Part shown: in pieces, positions 5,728 to 13,526 of the stretch
How positions within the stretch are numbered: position 1 is the first letter of the stretch
Layout: every line of letters starts with the position of its first letter
Source: an uncultured Bacillota bacterium
GTDB taxonomy: Bacteria > Bacillota_I > Bacilli_A > Erysipelotrichales > Erysipelotrichaceae
Assembly: GCA_949287785.1 (NCBI GenBank)
Contig: CASEHR010000052.1
Location: forward strand, 1 to 13,526
DNA: 13,526 nt
Direction of reading: 5' to 3'
Notes under the pieces: generated by a model
Told to the model about the DNA's origin: nothing
Database searches by the model: none
Seen by the model: the letters and a program-made list of their open reading frames with translations, nothing else
Made by a program: the position numbers and the translations under genes

Positions 5728-7343
5728 AGTCTTTCGGCAATAGCTGGTATGAGTTGCTGCTTACGGGACATAATCTGATGATCATAACCGGAGCACTCGT
5801 CAAAAGTAGTCTCAATGATGTCAGCCATGATATAAGCCAGTTTACCAAAATACAAAAACATCGTTCCCTGTGCCATGACATGAGTGAACATCATGACCAC
5901 AAGATCCAGTCCGCGGTCCTCGGCGGTATCTTCTATCACTTTTTTAAACTCATTCAGACGTGATTGAATATCTTCATAATCCTGATAATTCGTCTGCCCA
6001 ACAGCGATATGATAGTCCTTGAAATGATATTGTTTGAGGTCGCTGCACAAAAGTTCCCTGACACTGCCGTCTTTGAGATTGACTGAGGATGCCAAAAGCT
6101 TTTGCGCGTAATCATCAAGATCGACACCGGCGATGACACTCAGTTCCTCAGCAGATGCGATATCTTTTGGTGTCGTCGTCTCGGAATGGAAATACAATGT
6201 ATCGGATATGATCGCACTCAACATCATCCCGGCCGCTTTGCGATCAGGCTTCATGCCGTTTTCTTGATATAAACTATAAATGATCGTCGACGTACAGCCA
6301 CAGCATTCATTACGATAATAGATCGGCCGATCGGTCTCGATATTGCCGATATGGTGATGATCGATGATCTCTTTGATCTCAGCTTTATCAATATTGTCGA
6401 TACTTTGGATCTTTGAACTGTGATCGACAAGAATGAACTTCTTCTTCGGATAACGGAACAAATGAAAACGTGATAAAGAGGCAACTACTCTACCGCGATC
6501 GTCAACGATCGGATAAGCACGAAAACGTGTATTAGCTACTTTGGCTGCTACATCATCGGCGTACTCATCGATACGATAAGTAACAGGATCTTCGGTCATG
6601 ATCAGCTTCAATGGTATCGTTTCATAAATGATGCGGATCATCTCAAGCGGCGACAACACCGAAACGATGATGGCAACATCCTCCTTTTTTGCTGATTCGA
6701 TGATCTTGGGATCTGGGATCTTGCCAAAGCCGATAATGATGACTGTCGCCTTGGCATCGATCGTTTTTCTTTGCACTTCGACATTATCGGTGACGATCGC
6801 AATCGTATCCCTTATCATTTCCTTTTGATCATCGATCGAAGTCATCGTCACCATATTGATAAGCCCATTTAAACCGCGAGTCGTTTCGGTCAAGATGACA
6901 CCCTTAAGATCGCTGGCGAGGTTTTTGACCGTTGTAAAACGCATATATTCCTGCCGTTTTTCATGGTCTTCCAATCTCAGTCCGGCAAGATCGCCCATTG
7001 AGACAATCCCTTGAAAAAGATCATCGTCGTCAACGACAAACAAAGTCTTAGTATTGGTATTCAATATTTTTTGATAAGCTTCATTACAAGTAGCATCATC
7101 CCTGATAAAGACCGGTTCATCAAGCTTGATATCGTTTAGCGTCGTTCTTGCATCAGTCAGAATCAGCGGTGCTTCGACGTCGAAAAAACGCGTCGCATAT
7201 TTTGTTTCTTCATTCAGAGTCCCCAGACGACATGCGACGGCATCATACCCCAAGCGCTTTTTTAATTCAGCGTAAGCATAACTGCTGGCTATCGAATCGG
7301 TATCCGGATTCTTATGACCGATGACATATAAGCGTTCTTTCAT
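5718..7343 (-). CDS. ppaC: Regulated family II inorganic pyrophosphatase (DHH-CBS-DRTGG-CBS-DHHA2)
   Basis: Mn-dependent cytosolic pyrophosphatase that hydrolyses diphosphate to phosphate and pulls biosynthetic reactions forward. The 541-aa form carries nucleotide-sensing domains. Order: N-terminal DHH part with GHKNPDTDS (9-17; His10, Asp14, Asp16), CBS1 (about 70-125), DRTGG (about 140-245), CBS2 (247-297), second DHH part with LVDHS (Asp307) and DHHH (328-331), Asp381, then the DHHA2 domain with substrate-binding SRKQQ (526-530). The catalytic ligands look intact. CBS-type relatives are inhibited by AMP/ADP and activated by ATP or diadenosine polyphosphates, so energy-state control is likely. 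The ATG at 7343 fits the usual family N-terminus. There is no Shine-Dalgarno, and TATAAT ends six bases upstream. It lies 18 bp after xerC, and its stop codon is inside a terminator. Confidence 0.95.
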   Translation of the reverse strand: MKERLYVIGHKNPDTDSIASSYAYAELKKRLGYDAVACRLGTLNEETKYATRFFDVEAPLILTDARTTLNDIKLDEPVFIRDDATCNEAYQKILNTNTKTLFVVDDDDLFQGIVSMGDLAGLRLEDHEKRQEYMRFTTVKNLASDLKGVILTETTRGLNGLINMVTMTSIDDQKEMIRDTIAIVTDNVEVQRKTIDAKATVIIIGFGKIPDPKIIESAKKEDVAIIVSVLSPLEMIRIIYETIPLKLIMTEDPVTYRIDEYADDVAAKVANTRFRAYPIVDDRGRVVASLSRFHLFRYPKKKFILVDHSSKIQSIDNIDKAEIKEIIDHHHIGNIETDRPIYYRNECCGCTSTIIYSLYQENGMKPDRKAAGMMLSAIISDTLYFHSETTTPKDIASAEELSVIAGVDLDDYAQKLLASSVNLKDGSVRELLCSDLKQYHFKDYHIAVGQTNYQDYEDIQSRLNEFKKVIEDTAEDRGLDLVVMMFTHVMAQGTMFLYFGKLAYIMADIIETTFDECSGYDHQIMSRKQQLIPAIAERLIR

Positions 7344-7349
7344 ATATCA

Positions 7350-7355
7350 ATTATA
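7350..7355 (-). promoter_or_regulatory. Possible -10 element of a leaderless ppaC transcript
   Basis: TATAAT on the minus strand ends six bases before the ppaC ATG, so the first A of the ATG is at the usual start-point distance. No convincing -35 hexamer is present 15-18 bases upstream (the stretch TCATCCGCA lies there), and there is no TGn extension, which weakens the call. Confidence 0.4.
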
Positions 7356-7361
7356 CACGAA

Positions 7362-8270
7362 TCACTTACGATGCGGATGAGCTTTTTTGATCGTCTCTTT
7401 CAGACGTTCCGTTGTCAGATGTGTATAGATCTGTGTGGTCGAAAGATTCTCATGACCTAAAAGCTCCTGGACTATTCGAAGGTCAGCACCGTTATCGAGC
7501 AGATGGGTCGCAAATGAATGCCTCAGGCTGTGTGGATGTACATTGCTTTTTAAGCCTGCTTGACGGCTTCTTCTTTTCAGGATATCCTCAACCGATCGCG
7601 ATGATAAGCGACCACCCCTCTGATTTATAAAAAAAGCACTGTTATCCTTTTGAAAAAGCGTACGATACCCTTCGATGTAGTTTACAAACAATTCCTTTAA
7701 AGCAGGATAGAACGGAACGATCCGCTCTTTGTCCCCTTTACCGGTCACTCTTATTATCATCGTCTCAAAATCAATATCAGAAATATCGATGCCTGTACAT
7801 TCAGAGACCCGAAGACCGCATGCATATATCGTTTCCAAGATCGTCCGGTCCCTGAGATCGATCGGATCATTCAGATCAAAGACCGCAAAGAGCCTTTCTA
7901 TCTCATCAAATGACAGGACATCCGGCAGAGACCTTTTGACCTTGGCTCCTTTATACAAACAGAAAGGGTCGGTCTCACTGATGCCGGCGATATTCAAATA
8001 ACGGTAAAAAGAGCGTAAAGCCGACATCGCCCGTTGAAAACTTCGATCCGATATAACTCCTTTGGTCACCTTGCCGCTCCTCAATACTTCAATGTAATCA
8101 AAGACTATATCCTTATCAACTTTGCCAAGATCGTTGATTCCCTTTTCTTTTAAAAAACCCAGAAAACGTCCGATATCACGCCGATATGCTTCGCCAGTAT
8201 GGACGCTGCCGCTTTTAGTCTGGCTGAGATAGCTGATATAACTTTCCAGGATCTCATCCATCGATGGCAT
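7362..8270 (-). CDS. xerC: Tyrosine recombinase XerC
   Basis: Site-specific recombinase expected to resolve chromosome dimers at dif together with XerD. The 302-aa protein has the N-terminal SAM-like core-binding domain (about 1-100, with YRRDIGRFLGFL and RALSALRSFYRY-like sequence) and a catalytic domain with all the family residues: Arg154 in ACGLRVSE, Lys178 in TGKGDKER, His247 and Arg250 in HSLRHSFATHLL, His273 in LLGHENLSTTQ and the nucleophile Tyr282 in IYTH. Its place directly after trmFO is that of xerC/codV in Bacillus, hence XerC rather than XerD. ATG 8270 is preferred because GAAAGG precedes it by about 7 bases. It overlaps trmFO by 17 nt; the next ATG (8261) has no ribosome site. 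Confidence 0.93.
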   Translation of the reverse strand: MPSMDEILESYISYLSQTKSGSVHTGEAYRRDIGRFLGFLKEKGINDLGKVDKDIVFDYIEVLRSGKVTKGVISDRSFQRAMSALRSFYRYLNIAGISETDPFCLYKGAKVKRSLPDVLSFDEIERLFAVFDLNDPIDLRDRTILETIYACGLRVSECTGIDISDIDFETMIIRVTGKGDKERIVPFYPALKELFVNYIEGYRTLFQKDNSAFFINQRGGRLSSRSVEDILKRRSRQAGLKSNVHPHSLRHSFATHLLDNGADLRIVQELLGHENLSTTQIYTHLTTERLKETIKKAHPHRK

Positions 8271-9555
8271 CTTTATACCTTTCGATGTTGTCTAAAGCTG
8301 TCTTAACAAAGACTTCTCGTTTGTTTTTCTTTGTATAAGGAACATCTGTTCTGAAAATGCCGAAATTGGCATTCATCGGTACCAGACGATCGATTGCCGG
8401 ATCGGAGATATAGTTAGCCATCGCCCCGATCATCGTATCTGACCCAAGATCGATTATATCTGTGCCGCTTAAGTACTGACTCATCGCCAAAGCGCCATAA
8501 AGACCGCTGGCGGCACTTTCGACATAACCTTCAACACCGGCGATCTGACCGACGATAAAGACATTCCGATACTTGATAAATTGGTAGTGTTTATTGATGA
8601 TACGAGGGGCATTGATGTAGGTATTGCGGTGCATCACCCCATATCTGACGATCCTGGCATTTCTCAAAGCCGGAATCTTTTGCAAGACCTCCTTTTGTGC
8701 CCCGTAGGTAAGATGAGTCTGAAAGCCGACGATGTTGTAAAGAGACTTGACCGCATTGTCCTGCCGCAACTGTACAACAGCATAAGGTCTTTTCCCCTCA
8801 TACTCCAAACCGACCGGTTTCATTGGTCCGAACAACAGGGTCTCCCGGCCTCTTTTGGCCATTACCTCAAACGGCATACATCCTTCAAAGTAGATCTCTT
8901 TATCCATCTCTTTGACATCGATGCACGGTGCATTGATCAGGGTATTATAAAAATCATCAAACTCCTCTTTAGTCAAAGGACAATTGATATAATCGGCATC
9001 TCCTTTATCATAACGCGATTTATAATAAGCGCTTTTAAAATCGATCGAGTCCTTTTCAATGATCGGTGATATTGCATCATAAAAATACAGATAATCCCGA
9101 TCGACCAGTTCGGCGATCGCTTTGGAAAGCGGTCCATCACAAAGCGGTCCGCTGGCGATGATCGTCGGTTTGTCGATATCGATCGTATCAACTTTCGCAT
9201 CGATAACTTCAATGTTGGGATGCTCTTTGATCTTTCTTGTGATATATTCACTGAAACCGATACGGTCACAAGCCAGCGAAGAACCGGCTTCGACCCTGGT
9301 CGCATCGGCCGTCTCCATGATCAGAGATCCCAAACGGCGCATCTCTTCCTTTAAAAGACCGACAGCATTGTGAATATCATTCGATCTCAACGAATTGGAA
9401 CAGATAAGCTCAGCAAAAAGATCGGTCTTAAATGCCGGATGTCTTTCGATCTTCTTCTTTTCATAGAGTTTGACTTTGATACCACGGTTAGCTAGCTGAT
9501 AAGCAGCTTCCGAGCCGGCTAGCCCTGCTCCGATAACAATGACTTCTTTGATCAT
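8254..9555 (-). CDS. trmFO: Folate/FAD-dependent tRNA (uracil-54-C5) methyltransferase TrmFO
   Basis: TrmFO makes 5-methyluridine at position 54 in the T-loop of tRNA, using methylenetetrahydrofolate and FAD instead of S-adenosylmethionine. The 433-aa length is normal. The N-terminal Rossmann motif is GAGLAG at 9-14. The signature FKTDLFAELICSNSLRSN (42-59) holds Cys52, and FEGCMPFEVMAKRG holds Cys225; these match the two functional cysteines (Cys53, Cys226) of the Bacillus subtilis enzyme. The C-terminal part has the second FAD motif, NVFIVGQIAGVEGYVESAASG. The ATG overlaps the topA stop codon by four bases (ATGA), and the 3' end overlaps xerC, so the three genes are translated in a coupled run, as in other Firmicutes. 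Confidence 0.97.
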   Translation of the reverse strand: MIKEVIVIGAGLAGSEAAYQLANRGIKVKLYEKKKIERHPAFKTDLFAELICSNSLRSNDIHNAVGLLKEEMRRLGSLIMETADATRVEAGSSLACDRIGFSEYITRKIKEHPNIEVIDAKVDTIDIDKPTIIASGPLCDGPLSKAIAELVDRDYLYFYDAISPIIEKDSIDFKSAYYKSRYDKGDADYINCPLTKEEFDDFYNTLINAPCIDVKEMDKEIYFEGCMPFEVMAKRGRETLLFGPMKPVGLEYEGKRPYAVVQLRQDNAVKSLYNIVGFQTHLTYGAQKEVLQKIPALRNARIVRYGVMHRNTYINAPRIINKHYQFIKYRNVFIVGQIAGVEGYVESAASGLYGALAMSQYLSGTDIIDLGSDTMIGAMANYISDPAIDRLVPMNANFGIFRTDVPYTKKNKREVFVKTALDNIERYKDAIDG

Positions 9556-11567
9556 TTACTCTTTTTCCTTCGATAGAACTTTGGTTTTTCACCATCGATA
9601 TTCTCGATATGCTTGCACTTGGGGAAATTACTGCAGCCAAGAAAATATGTACCGTATCGCGATTTGCGCTTCAACAGTTCACCACCGCATTCCGGACAGA
9701 TCTTGCCGGTATGTTCAGGCTCTTCTTTTTCCTTGGTTTCAATGCTTTCGTGATATTTGCATTTAGGATAATTGATGCAGCTGATAAACTTGCCGTATCT
9801 CGATGTCCTATAGACCAGTTCACCACCGCATTCCGGGCAGGACTTTCCAACATACTCAGGAGCTTTTTTATCCATATGTTGATAGGCATTATCGACAAGC
9901 GGGGCAAATTCATCATAGAAACGTTTCAGGGCATCGTTGCCTTTTTCTTTCCCGGAGGCGATTTCATCGAGTTCCTTTTCCATTTCGGCAGTATATTTGA
10001 TATTGATGATCGATTGGAAATATTCCCGCAGTTTCTCATCGGTAAGTTCACCTTGTTCTGTCGGGAAAAAATACTTTGTCTTACCGGTTTCACCGTTTTT
10101 CTTAAGCTCTACATATCCCCTGGCGATGATCGTATCGATGATCGTCGCATAGGTCGATGGCCTGCCGACACCTTCTTCTTCCAGGGCCTTGATGAGTCTG
10201 GCTTCGGTATAGCGAAGCGGCGGTTCGGTGAAATGCTGTTCAATGTGCTTGCTGATGCTGTTCAGTGATGTTCCTTCTTCAAGACTCGGCAGGATCGTGT
10301 CTTTAGAACTGTCATAATCACCATAGACCTTTAAAAAGCCATCAAATACCAAAACAGAACCGTTGCTTTGCAAAGTAAGATCATCTTTAACAAAAGTATA
10401 GGTAGTCGCTTCGTTTTTGGCATCGGCCATAAGGGATGCCAGAGCACGGTAATAGATAAAGCGATAGAGCTTGTATTGATCGTTGGTCAGATGATCCTTG
10501 ATCTTTTCCGGTTCATTATTTAAATCGGTCGGTCTGATCGCTTCATGAGCATCTTGCGCCCCTTCATCGTTTTTGACACGGTAATGGCCGGCATAATTCT
10601 TACCATAGTTATCTTTGATAAATGCTAAAGAAGCACTGACGAATTCTTTTGACAGTCTTGTCGAATCGGTACGCATATAGGTGATTAAGCCTTGAGGACC
10701 GTTGCCGATATCGATACCCTCATAAAGCATCTGCGCCAGCATCATCGTCTTCTTAGCACCAAAGCCGAGTTTAGTCGAAGCTTCCTGCTGGAGAGTGGAT
10801 GTAATAAAGGGCAGACGAGGCTGTCTTTTTTTGATCTGCTTGCTGACTTCTTTAAGTAAATAAGGATCATGGAGTTTCTGATCGACAATATCAGCCTCTT
10901 CCTTATTATGGATATTGGCCTTCTTGCCGCTTATCTTCGTCAGATCAGCGGTAAACTCCTTGCCATCCTCTTTGAAATCAACGCTTACCTTCCAATACTC
11001 CTCGGGTTTGAAATCACGGATCTCTTTTTCCCGATCACAGATCATCCGCAAAGCGATCGATTGAACACGACCGGCACTTTTCGATCTGATTTTCGATTGT
11101 AACAGTTTGGACAGCTTAAAGCCAATGATCCGGTCAAGAATCCGTCTGGTCTCTTGCGAATGGACAAGATCCATATCGATCGCCCGCGGCTCCTTCAGAG
11201 CATTCAAAATAGCGTTTTTGGTAATTTCATTAAAGACGATCCGATCTTGTGCCGCAGGATCAAGCTCCAGCACCTGAGCCAGATGCCAGGAGATCGCTTC
11301 ACCTTCCCGGTCGGGGTCGGTCGCCAGAAAGACGTGATCAGCTTTTTTGGCCGCTGTTTTCAGTTCTTTGACGACATCTGCCTTATCTTTGGATATAACG
11401 TAATTCGGTTCAAAGTTATTTTCGATATCGACGCCAAGACCATCCTTACCCTTTATCGCCAGGTCTCTGATATGACCTTTTGAAGAAAGGACCTTATAGT
11501 CTTTACCGAGATATTTTTCTATCGTCTTTGATTTGGACGGCGACTCTACTATCACTAAATTTTTCAT
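9552..11567 (-). CDS. topA: DNA topoisomerase I (type IA)
   Basis: Relaxes negative supercoils by a covalent 5'-phosphotyrosine intermediate. The 671-aa protein has a Toprim domain with Glu8 in LVIVESPSKSKTI and Asp84/Asp86/Glu88 in ATDPDREGE, the gate domains, and the active site GLITYMRTDSTRLS with Tyr297 and Arg299. QEASTKLGFGAKKTM and RPSTYATIIDTI are further family motifs. Two four-cysteine zinc ribbons end the protein: Cys577/580/597/603 and Cys624/627/645/651, followed by a basic tail (RRKKSK). The Shine-Dalgarno AAGGAGAG lies about 6 bases before the ATG. A 56-bp gap to dprA leaves room for a weak promoter. trmFO follows with a 4-nt overlap. Confidence 0.97.
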   Translation of the reverse strand: MKNLVIVESPSKSKTIEKYLGKDYKVLSSKGHIRDLAIKGKDGLGVDIENNFEPNYVISKDKADVVKELKTAAKKADHVFLATDPDREGEAISWHLAQVLELDPAAQDRIVFNEITKNAILNALKEPRAIDMDLVHSQETRRILDRIIGFKLSKLLQSKIRSKSAGRVQSIALRMICDREKEIRDFKPEEYWKVSVDFKEDGKEFTADLTKISGKKANIHNKEEADIVDQKLHDPYLLKEVSKQIKKRQPRLPFITSTLQQEASTKLGFGAKKTMMLAQMLYEGIDIGNGPQGLITYMRTDSTRLSKEFVSASLAFIKDNYGKNYAGHYRVKNDEGAQDAHEAIRPTDLNNEPEKIKDHLTNDQYKLYRFIYYRALASLMADAKNEATTYTFVKDDLTLQSNGSVLVFDGFLKVYGDYDSSKDTILPSLEEGTSLNSISKHIEQHFTEPPLRYTEARLIKALEEEGVGRPSTYATIIDTIIARGYVELKKNGETGKTKYFFPTEQGELTDEKLREYFQSIINIKYTAEMEKELDEIASGKEKGNDALKRFYDEFAPLVDNAYQHMDKKAPEYVGKSCPECGGELVYRTSRYGKFISCINYPKCKYHESIETKEKEEPEHTGKICPECGGELLKRKSRYGTYFLGCSNFPKCKHIENIDGEKPKFYRRKKSK

Positions 11568-11589
11568 GGTCTCTCCTTAAACTTTTACT

Positions 11590-11618
11590 ATGATAATCAT
11601 CTGGTTTGTAAAATGCAA
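11590..11618 (-). promoter_or_regulatory. Possible weak promoter of topA
   Basis: TATCAT (11595-11590) has a 17-base spacer from TTGCAT (11618-11613), in the 56-bp gap between dprA and topA. The -10 matches five of six consensus bases, the -35 only three. ATGATTATCAT (a 5-bp inverted repeat) surrounds the -10. No terminator-like hairpin with a T-run was seen in the gap, so read-through from dprA is also expected. Confidence 0.35.
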
Positions 11619-11623
11619 ATAAG

Positions 11624-12349
11624 TCAATATATTTCAATATCCTCACTCAAGATCATATTGGCTCCCTCTTTTATGAGCTGATTGGTTCCGACACCATCAG
11701 GATCATATATACCATATGGCAAAGCATATACCTCTTTGGCCAGATCGATGGCTTGCGTCACCGTTATGAAGGTCCCGCTTTTTAAACCAGCCTGCATGAC
11801 AAACAGTTTACTGCTCAAAGCAGCTATAAGACGATTGCGGAACGGAAAGTGGGCGGCAAGCGGCGCAACGCATCCCGGATATTCCGAAAGGATCAGATGA
11901 CTCTTTTTCATCTTATCATATAATGCTTCATTTGCAGCAGGATATACACGATCAATGCCGCAGCCGATGATTCCGATCGTCTTATGGGATAGAGCGCTTG
12001 TATGGGCAATGGCATCAATACCGGCAGCCAATCCTGATACGATCGTATATTTATGTTTGAGCCTGCTGCATAGATCAACAGTCGCATTGAGCGCATAACT
12101 GCCAGGTCTTCTTGAACCGATGACACCGACGATATCGCTTTTCAAAAGGCTCGGATCGCCACGATAAAAAAGAACTAACGGCGGCAATTTCAATCGCCAA
12201 AAAGCTTGCGGATAATCATCGTCCAGGATCGTCAAAGCATCGACATCATCCACTCCTTCAATATCCTCATCACGTTTGATCGCTTCGTAGACCATCCGAT
12301 ATTCGCCCTTATATCTGATCGCTAAAGCGATGAGCTTGTTTCTGTCCAT
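11624..12349 (-). CDS. dprA: DNA-processing protein DprA (Smf), short form
   Basis: DprA protects incoming single-stranded DNA during transformation and loads RecA on it. The 241-aa protein has a short N-terminal segment ending DDDYPQAFWRLKLPPLVLFYRGD, then the Rossmann-like core: GVIGSRRPG (75-83), SGLAAGIDAIAH (105-116), GIIGCGIDRVYP, ILSEYP, FPFRNRLIA (168-176), QAGLKSGTFIT and GTNQLIKEGA (221-230). It lacks the C-terminal winged-helix domain and much of the N-terminal SAM domain found in longer family members, so the fold is close to minimal. VYALPYGIYDP replaces the usual ALPG turn glycine by Tyr212. No good Shine-Dalgarno precedes the ATG in the 25-bp gap after rnhB. A competence role is inferred from the family; many non-competent bacteria keep dprA. 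Confidence 0.93.
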   Translation of the reverse strand: MDRNKLIALAIRYKGEYRMVYEAIKRDEDIEGVDDVDALTILDDDYPQAFWRLKLPPLVLFYRGDPSLLKSDIVGVIGSRRPGSYALNATVDLCSRLKHKYTIVSGLAAGIDAIAHTSALSHKTIGIIGCGIDRVYPAANEALYDKMKKSHLILSEYPGCVAPLAAHFPFRNRLIAALSSKLFVMQAGLKSGTFITVTQAIDLAKEVYALPYGIYDPDGVGTNQLIKEGANMILSEDIEIY

Positions 12350-12374
12350 TCACTATGTATAAGAGCCTATTTGA

Positions 12375-12986
12375 TCATTTTCCTTGGTCTTGACGATAAA
12401 TATTGCTCGGTGAAAAAGAAAACCGGTAGAAGTCCTTACTGCCGTATTTGATCAAGGCTTCTTTGTGTTCTTTGGTAAAGTAACCCTGATGTTTTTTATA
12501 ACCGTATTGCGGATACATCAGATCGTAACCTTTCATGATGTGATCTCTTGTGACTTTGGCTAGAATACTGGCAGCAGCGATATTGATACTCTTGGTATCA
12601 CCTTTGATCAAAGCTATGACTTCTTTATCGATATCCAAAGCCATCGCATCGGTGAGAACGATTGCGACATCTTTGCATAAAGCGAGTTTTTCCATCGCTT
12701 TTTTCGTGGCATTGTAGATATTTAATTCATCGATCGTTTTGCTTGAAACGACCTCGATCTTATAGTAAACGGCATCATCGATGATCGTCGCGTAGAGTTC
12801 TTCCCTTTTTTTAGGACGTACTTTCTTTGAGTCGTAGATATCATCATTTTGGTAGCCGACCGGCAACACACAACACGCAACGACTAAAGGACCGCAGATC
12901 GGCCCTCTGCCGGCTTCGTCAATACCCATGATGTATTCACCTTTCGGCCAGTATATCTTCTCGTAAATATCTTCCGTCTTATTCAT
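12375..12986 (-). CDS. rnhB: Ribonuclease HII
   Basis: Cleaves RNA in RNA/DNA hybrids and initiates removal of single ribonucleotides from DNA. The 203-aa protein has the family motif MGIDEAGRGPICGP (20-33) with the catalytic Asp23 and Glu24. Asp113 in VLTDAMALD and the later acidic residue in SINIAAASILAKVTRDHIM (Asp148 is the likely fourth ligand) complete the site. GYKKHQGYFTKEH near 162-174 is also conserved. The GRG sequence and overall form support HII rather than HIII. The ATG overlaps the rbgA stop region by 8 nt, with GGAAAG upstream inside rbgA. The rbgA-rnhB pair is common in Firmicutes. Confidence 0.96.
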   Translation of the reverse strand: MNKTEDIYEKIYWPKGEYIMGIDEAGRGPICGPLVVACCVLPVGYQNDDIYDSKKVRPKKREELYATIIDDAVYYKIEVVSSKTIDELNIYNATKKAMEKLALCKDVAIVLTDAMALDIDKEVIALIKGDTKSINIAAASILAKVTRDHIMKGYDLMYPQYGYKKHQGYFTKEHKEALIKYGSKDFYRFSFSPSNIYRQDQGK

Positions 12987-13526
12987 CCGGTCTTTCCAAA
13001 CTGATCGCTTTTATCCGCTCATTGCGGATATCACCAAGGATGAAATCCTGTGTCCGTAATACATCGGGATTGTCACCGCTGCTGTAGAAGTTCATCGCTT
13101 TAGCGATATCGACCAGCATGCAATGACTATCCACATCGGTCTTTACGATATGATAACGCTCTTTTAAGACGTCCGGATAGTGCTCTTTTAAAATGTCCAG
13201 CGCATGACAGACAACAGCATCTTTATCGACGACATCGTCCTTGACCGATCCGATAAGTACGAGTTTCTTCGCAGCGTTTTGATCTTCAAATTTCGGCCAC
13301 AAGACCCCAGGAGTATCCAGCAGCTCCAGTTCTTCATCGAGTCTGATCCAGGTCAATGAACGTGTAACTCCCGGTCGGTTCTCTACCTTAGCCACTTTTT
13401 TTCTGACGATCGCGTTGATAAAGGTCGATTTACCGACGTTCGGAATTCCGCATACCATCGCCCGCAGAACTTTTTTCCTGATCCCCCGGGCTTTCGCCCT
13501 GGCTAGTTTGTCTTTACAGATATCTT
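12979..13526 (-). CDS. rbgA: Ribosome biogenesis GTPase RbgA (YlqF), 3' part only (runs off the right edge)
   Basis: RbgA is a circularly permuted GTPase needed for late 50S assembly. The frame is open to the right edge; the visible 182 codons include the basic lead-in KARGIRKKVLRA just before the P-loop GIPNVGKST (G1), RPGVTRSLTWI (G2 region) and LLDTPGVLWPKFED (G3). The C-terminal helical RNA-binding domain ends ILGDIRNERIKAISLERP, a variant of the usual GKLG-x-ISLE ending. In this family the G4 (NKxD) and G5 motifs precede G1, so they and the true start lie beyond the window. The first in-window ATG (13458) falls inside the conserved domain and is not the start. It overlaps rnhB by 8 nt. 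Confidence 0.94.
   Translation of the reverse strand, partial: DICKDKLARAKARGIRKKVLRAMVCGIPNVGKSTFINAIVRKKVAKVENRPGVTRSLTWIRLDEELELLDTPGVLWPKFEDQNAAKKLVLIGSVKDDVVDKDAVVCHALDILKEHYPDVLKERYHIVKTDVDSHCMLVDIAKAMNFYSSGDNPDVLRTQDFILGDIRNERIKAISLERPDE

Noticed and set aside
8581..9069. A 162-codon plus-strand open frame
   Set aside because: Antisense to trmFO, with no domain match by eye and no ribosome site recognised; a shadow of trmFO.
9609..10268. A 219-codon open frame on the plus strand
   Set aside because: It lies wholly antisense to the well-supported topA, has no recognisable domain, and reflects the codon bias of the opposite strand.
1..13526. tRNA, rRNA, CRISPR array, insertion sequence or prophage
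   Set aside because: No cloverleaf, regular repeat-spacer pattern, terminal inverted repeats or transposase/phage gene was seen; the single recombinase has the XerC context and full housekeeping signature.

Overview
The window is a dense block of housekeeping genes, all read from the minus strand, so genomic order runs right to left. Gene content and order point to a Firmicute of moderate-to-low GC. The run rbgA-rnhB-dprA-topA-trmFO-xerC followed by rpsB-tsf-pyrH-frr-uppS-cdsA is the classic Bacillus-type arrangement. The FAD/folate-dependent TrmFO and a CBS/DRTGG-regulated family II pyrophosphatase fit the same phylum. An Erysipelotrichia-like relative is my best guess, but this is inference, since no rRNA is present.

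Right block (13526 to 7362): the 3' part of the ribosome-assembly GTPase gene rbgA, then rnhB, dprA, topA, trmFO and xerC, overlapping or nearly so (8-nt, 4-nt and 17-nt overlaps). A possible weak promoter lies in the 56-bp gap before topA. The block serves ribosome assembly, RNA/DNA hybrid removal, incoming-DNA protection, supercoiling, tRNA m5U54 formation and chromosome dimer resolution.

Middle block (7343 to 4386): the large regulated pyrophosphatase ppaC has a TATAAT box six bases before its ATG and no Shine-Dalgarno, so its mRNA may be leaderless. Its stop codon sits inside a terminator. A separate two-gene unit follows, encoding a membrane SPFH protein and a 65-aa Arc-like ribbon-helix-helix (RHH) protein coupled by TGATG. 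Its promoter is wrapped in a 38-bp near-palindrome built from a 9-bp motif repeated every 11 bp, a good candidate for an operator bound by the RHH protein. In Bacillus the corresponding place holds clpQ-clpY-codY and flagellar genes, none of which is seen here.

Left block (4405 to 1): a strong extended -10 promoter, overlapping the terminator of the previous unit, drives rpsB through a structured leader of about 100 nt. Then come rpsB (TTG start, long charged C-terminal tail), tsf, a terminator-like hairpin acting as a probable attenuator, pyrH, frr, uppS and the 5' part of cdsA. These genes link translation (S2, EF-Ts, RRF), UMP phosphorylation, and undecaprenyl and phospholipid precursor synthesis. 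No tRNA, rRNA, IS element, prophage or CRISPR array was seen, and no gene-free stretch exceeds 300 bases.
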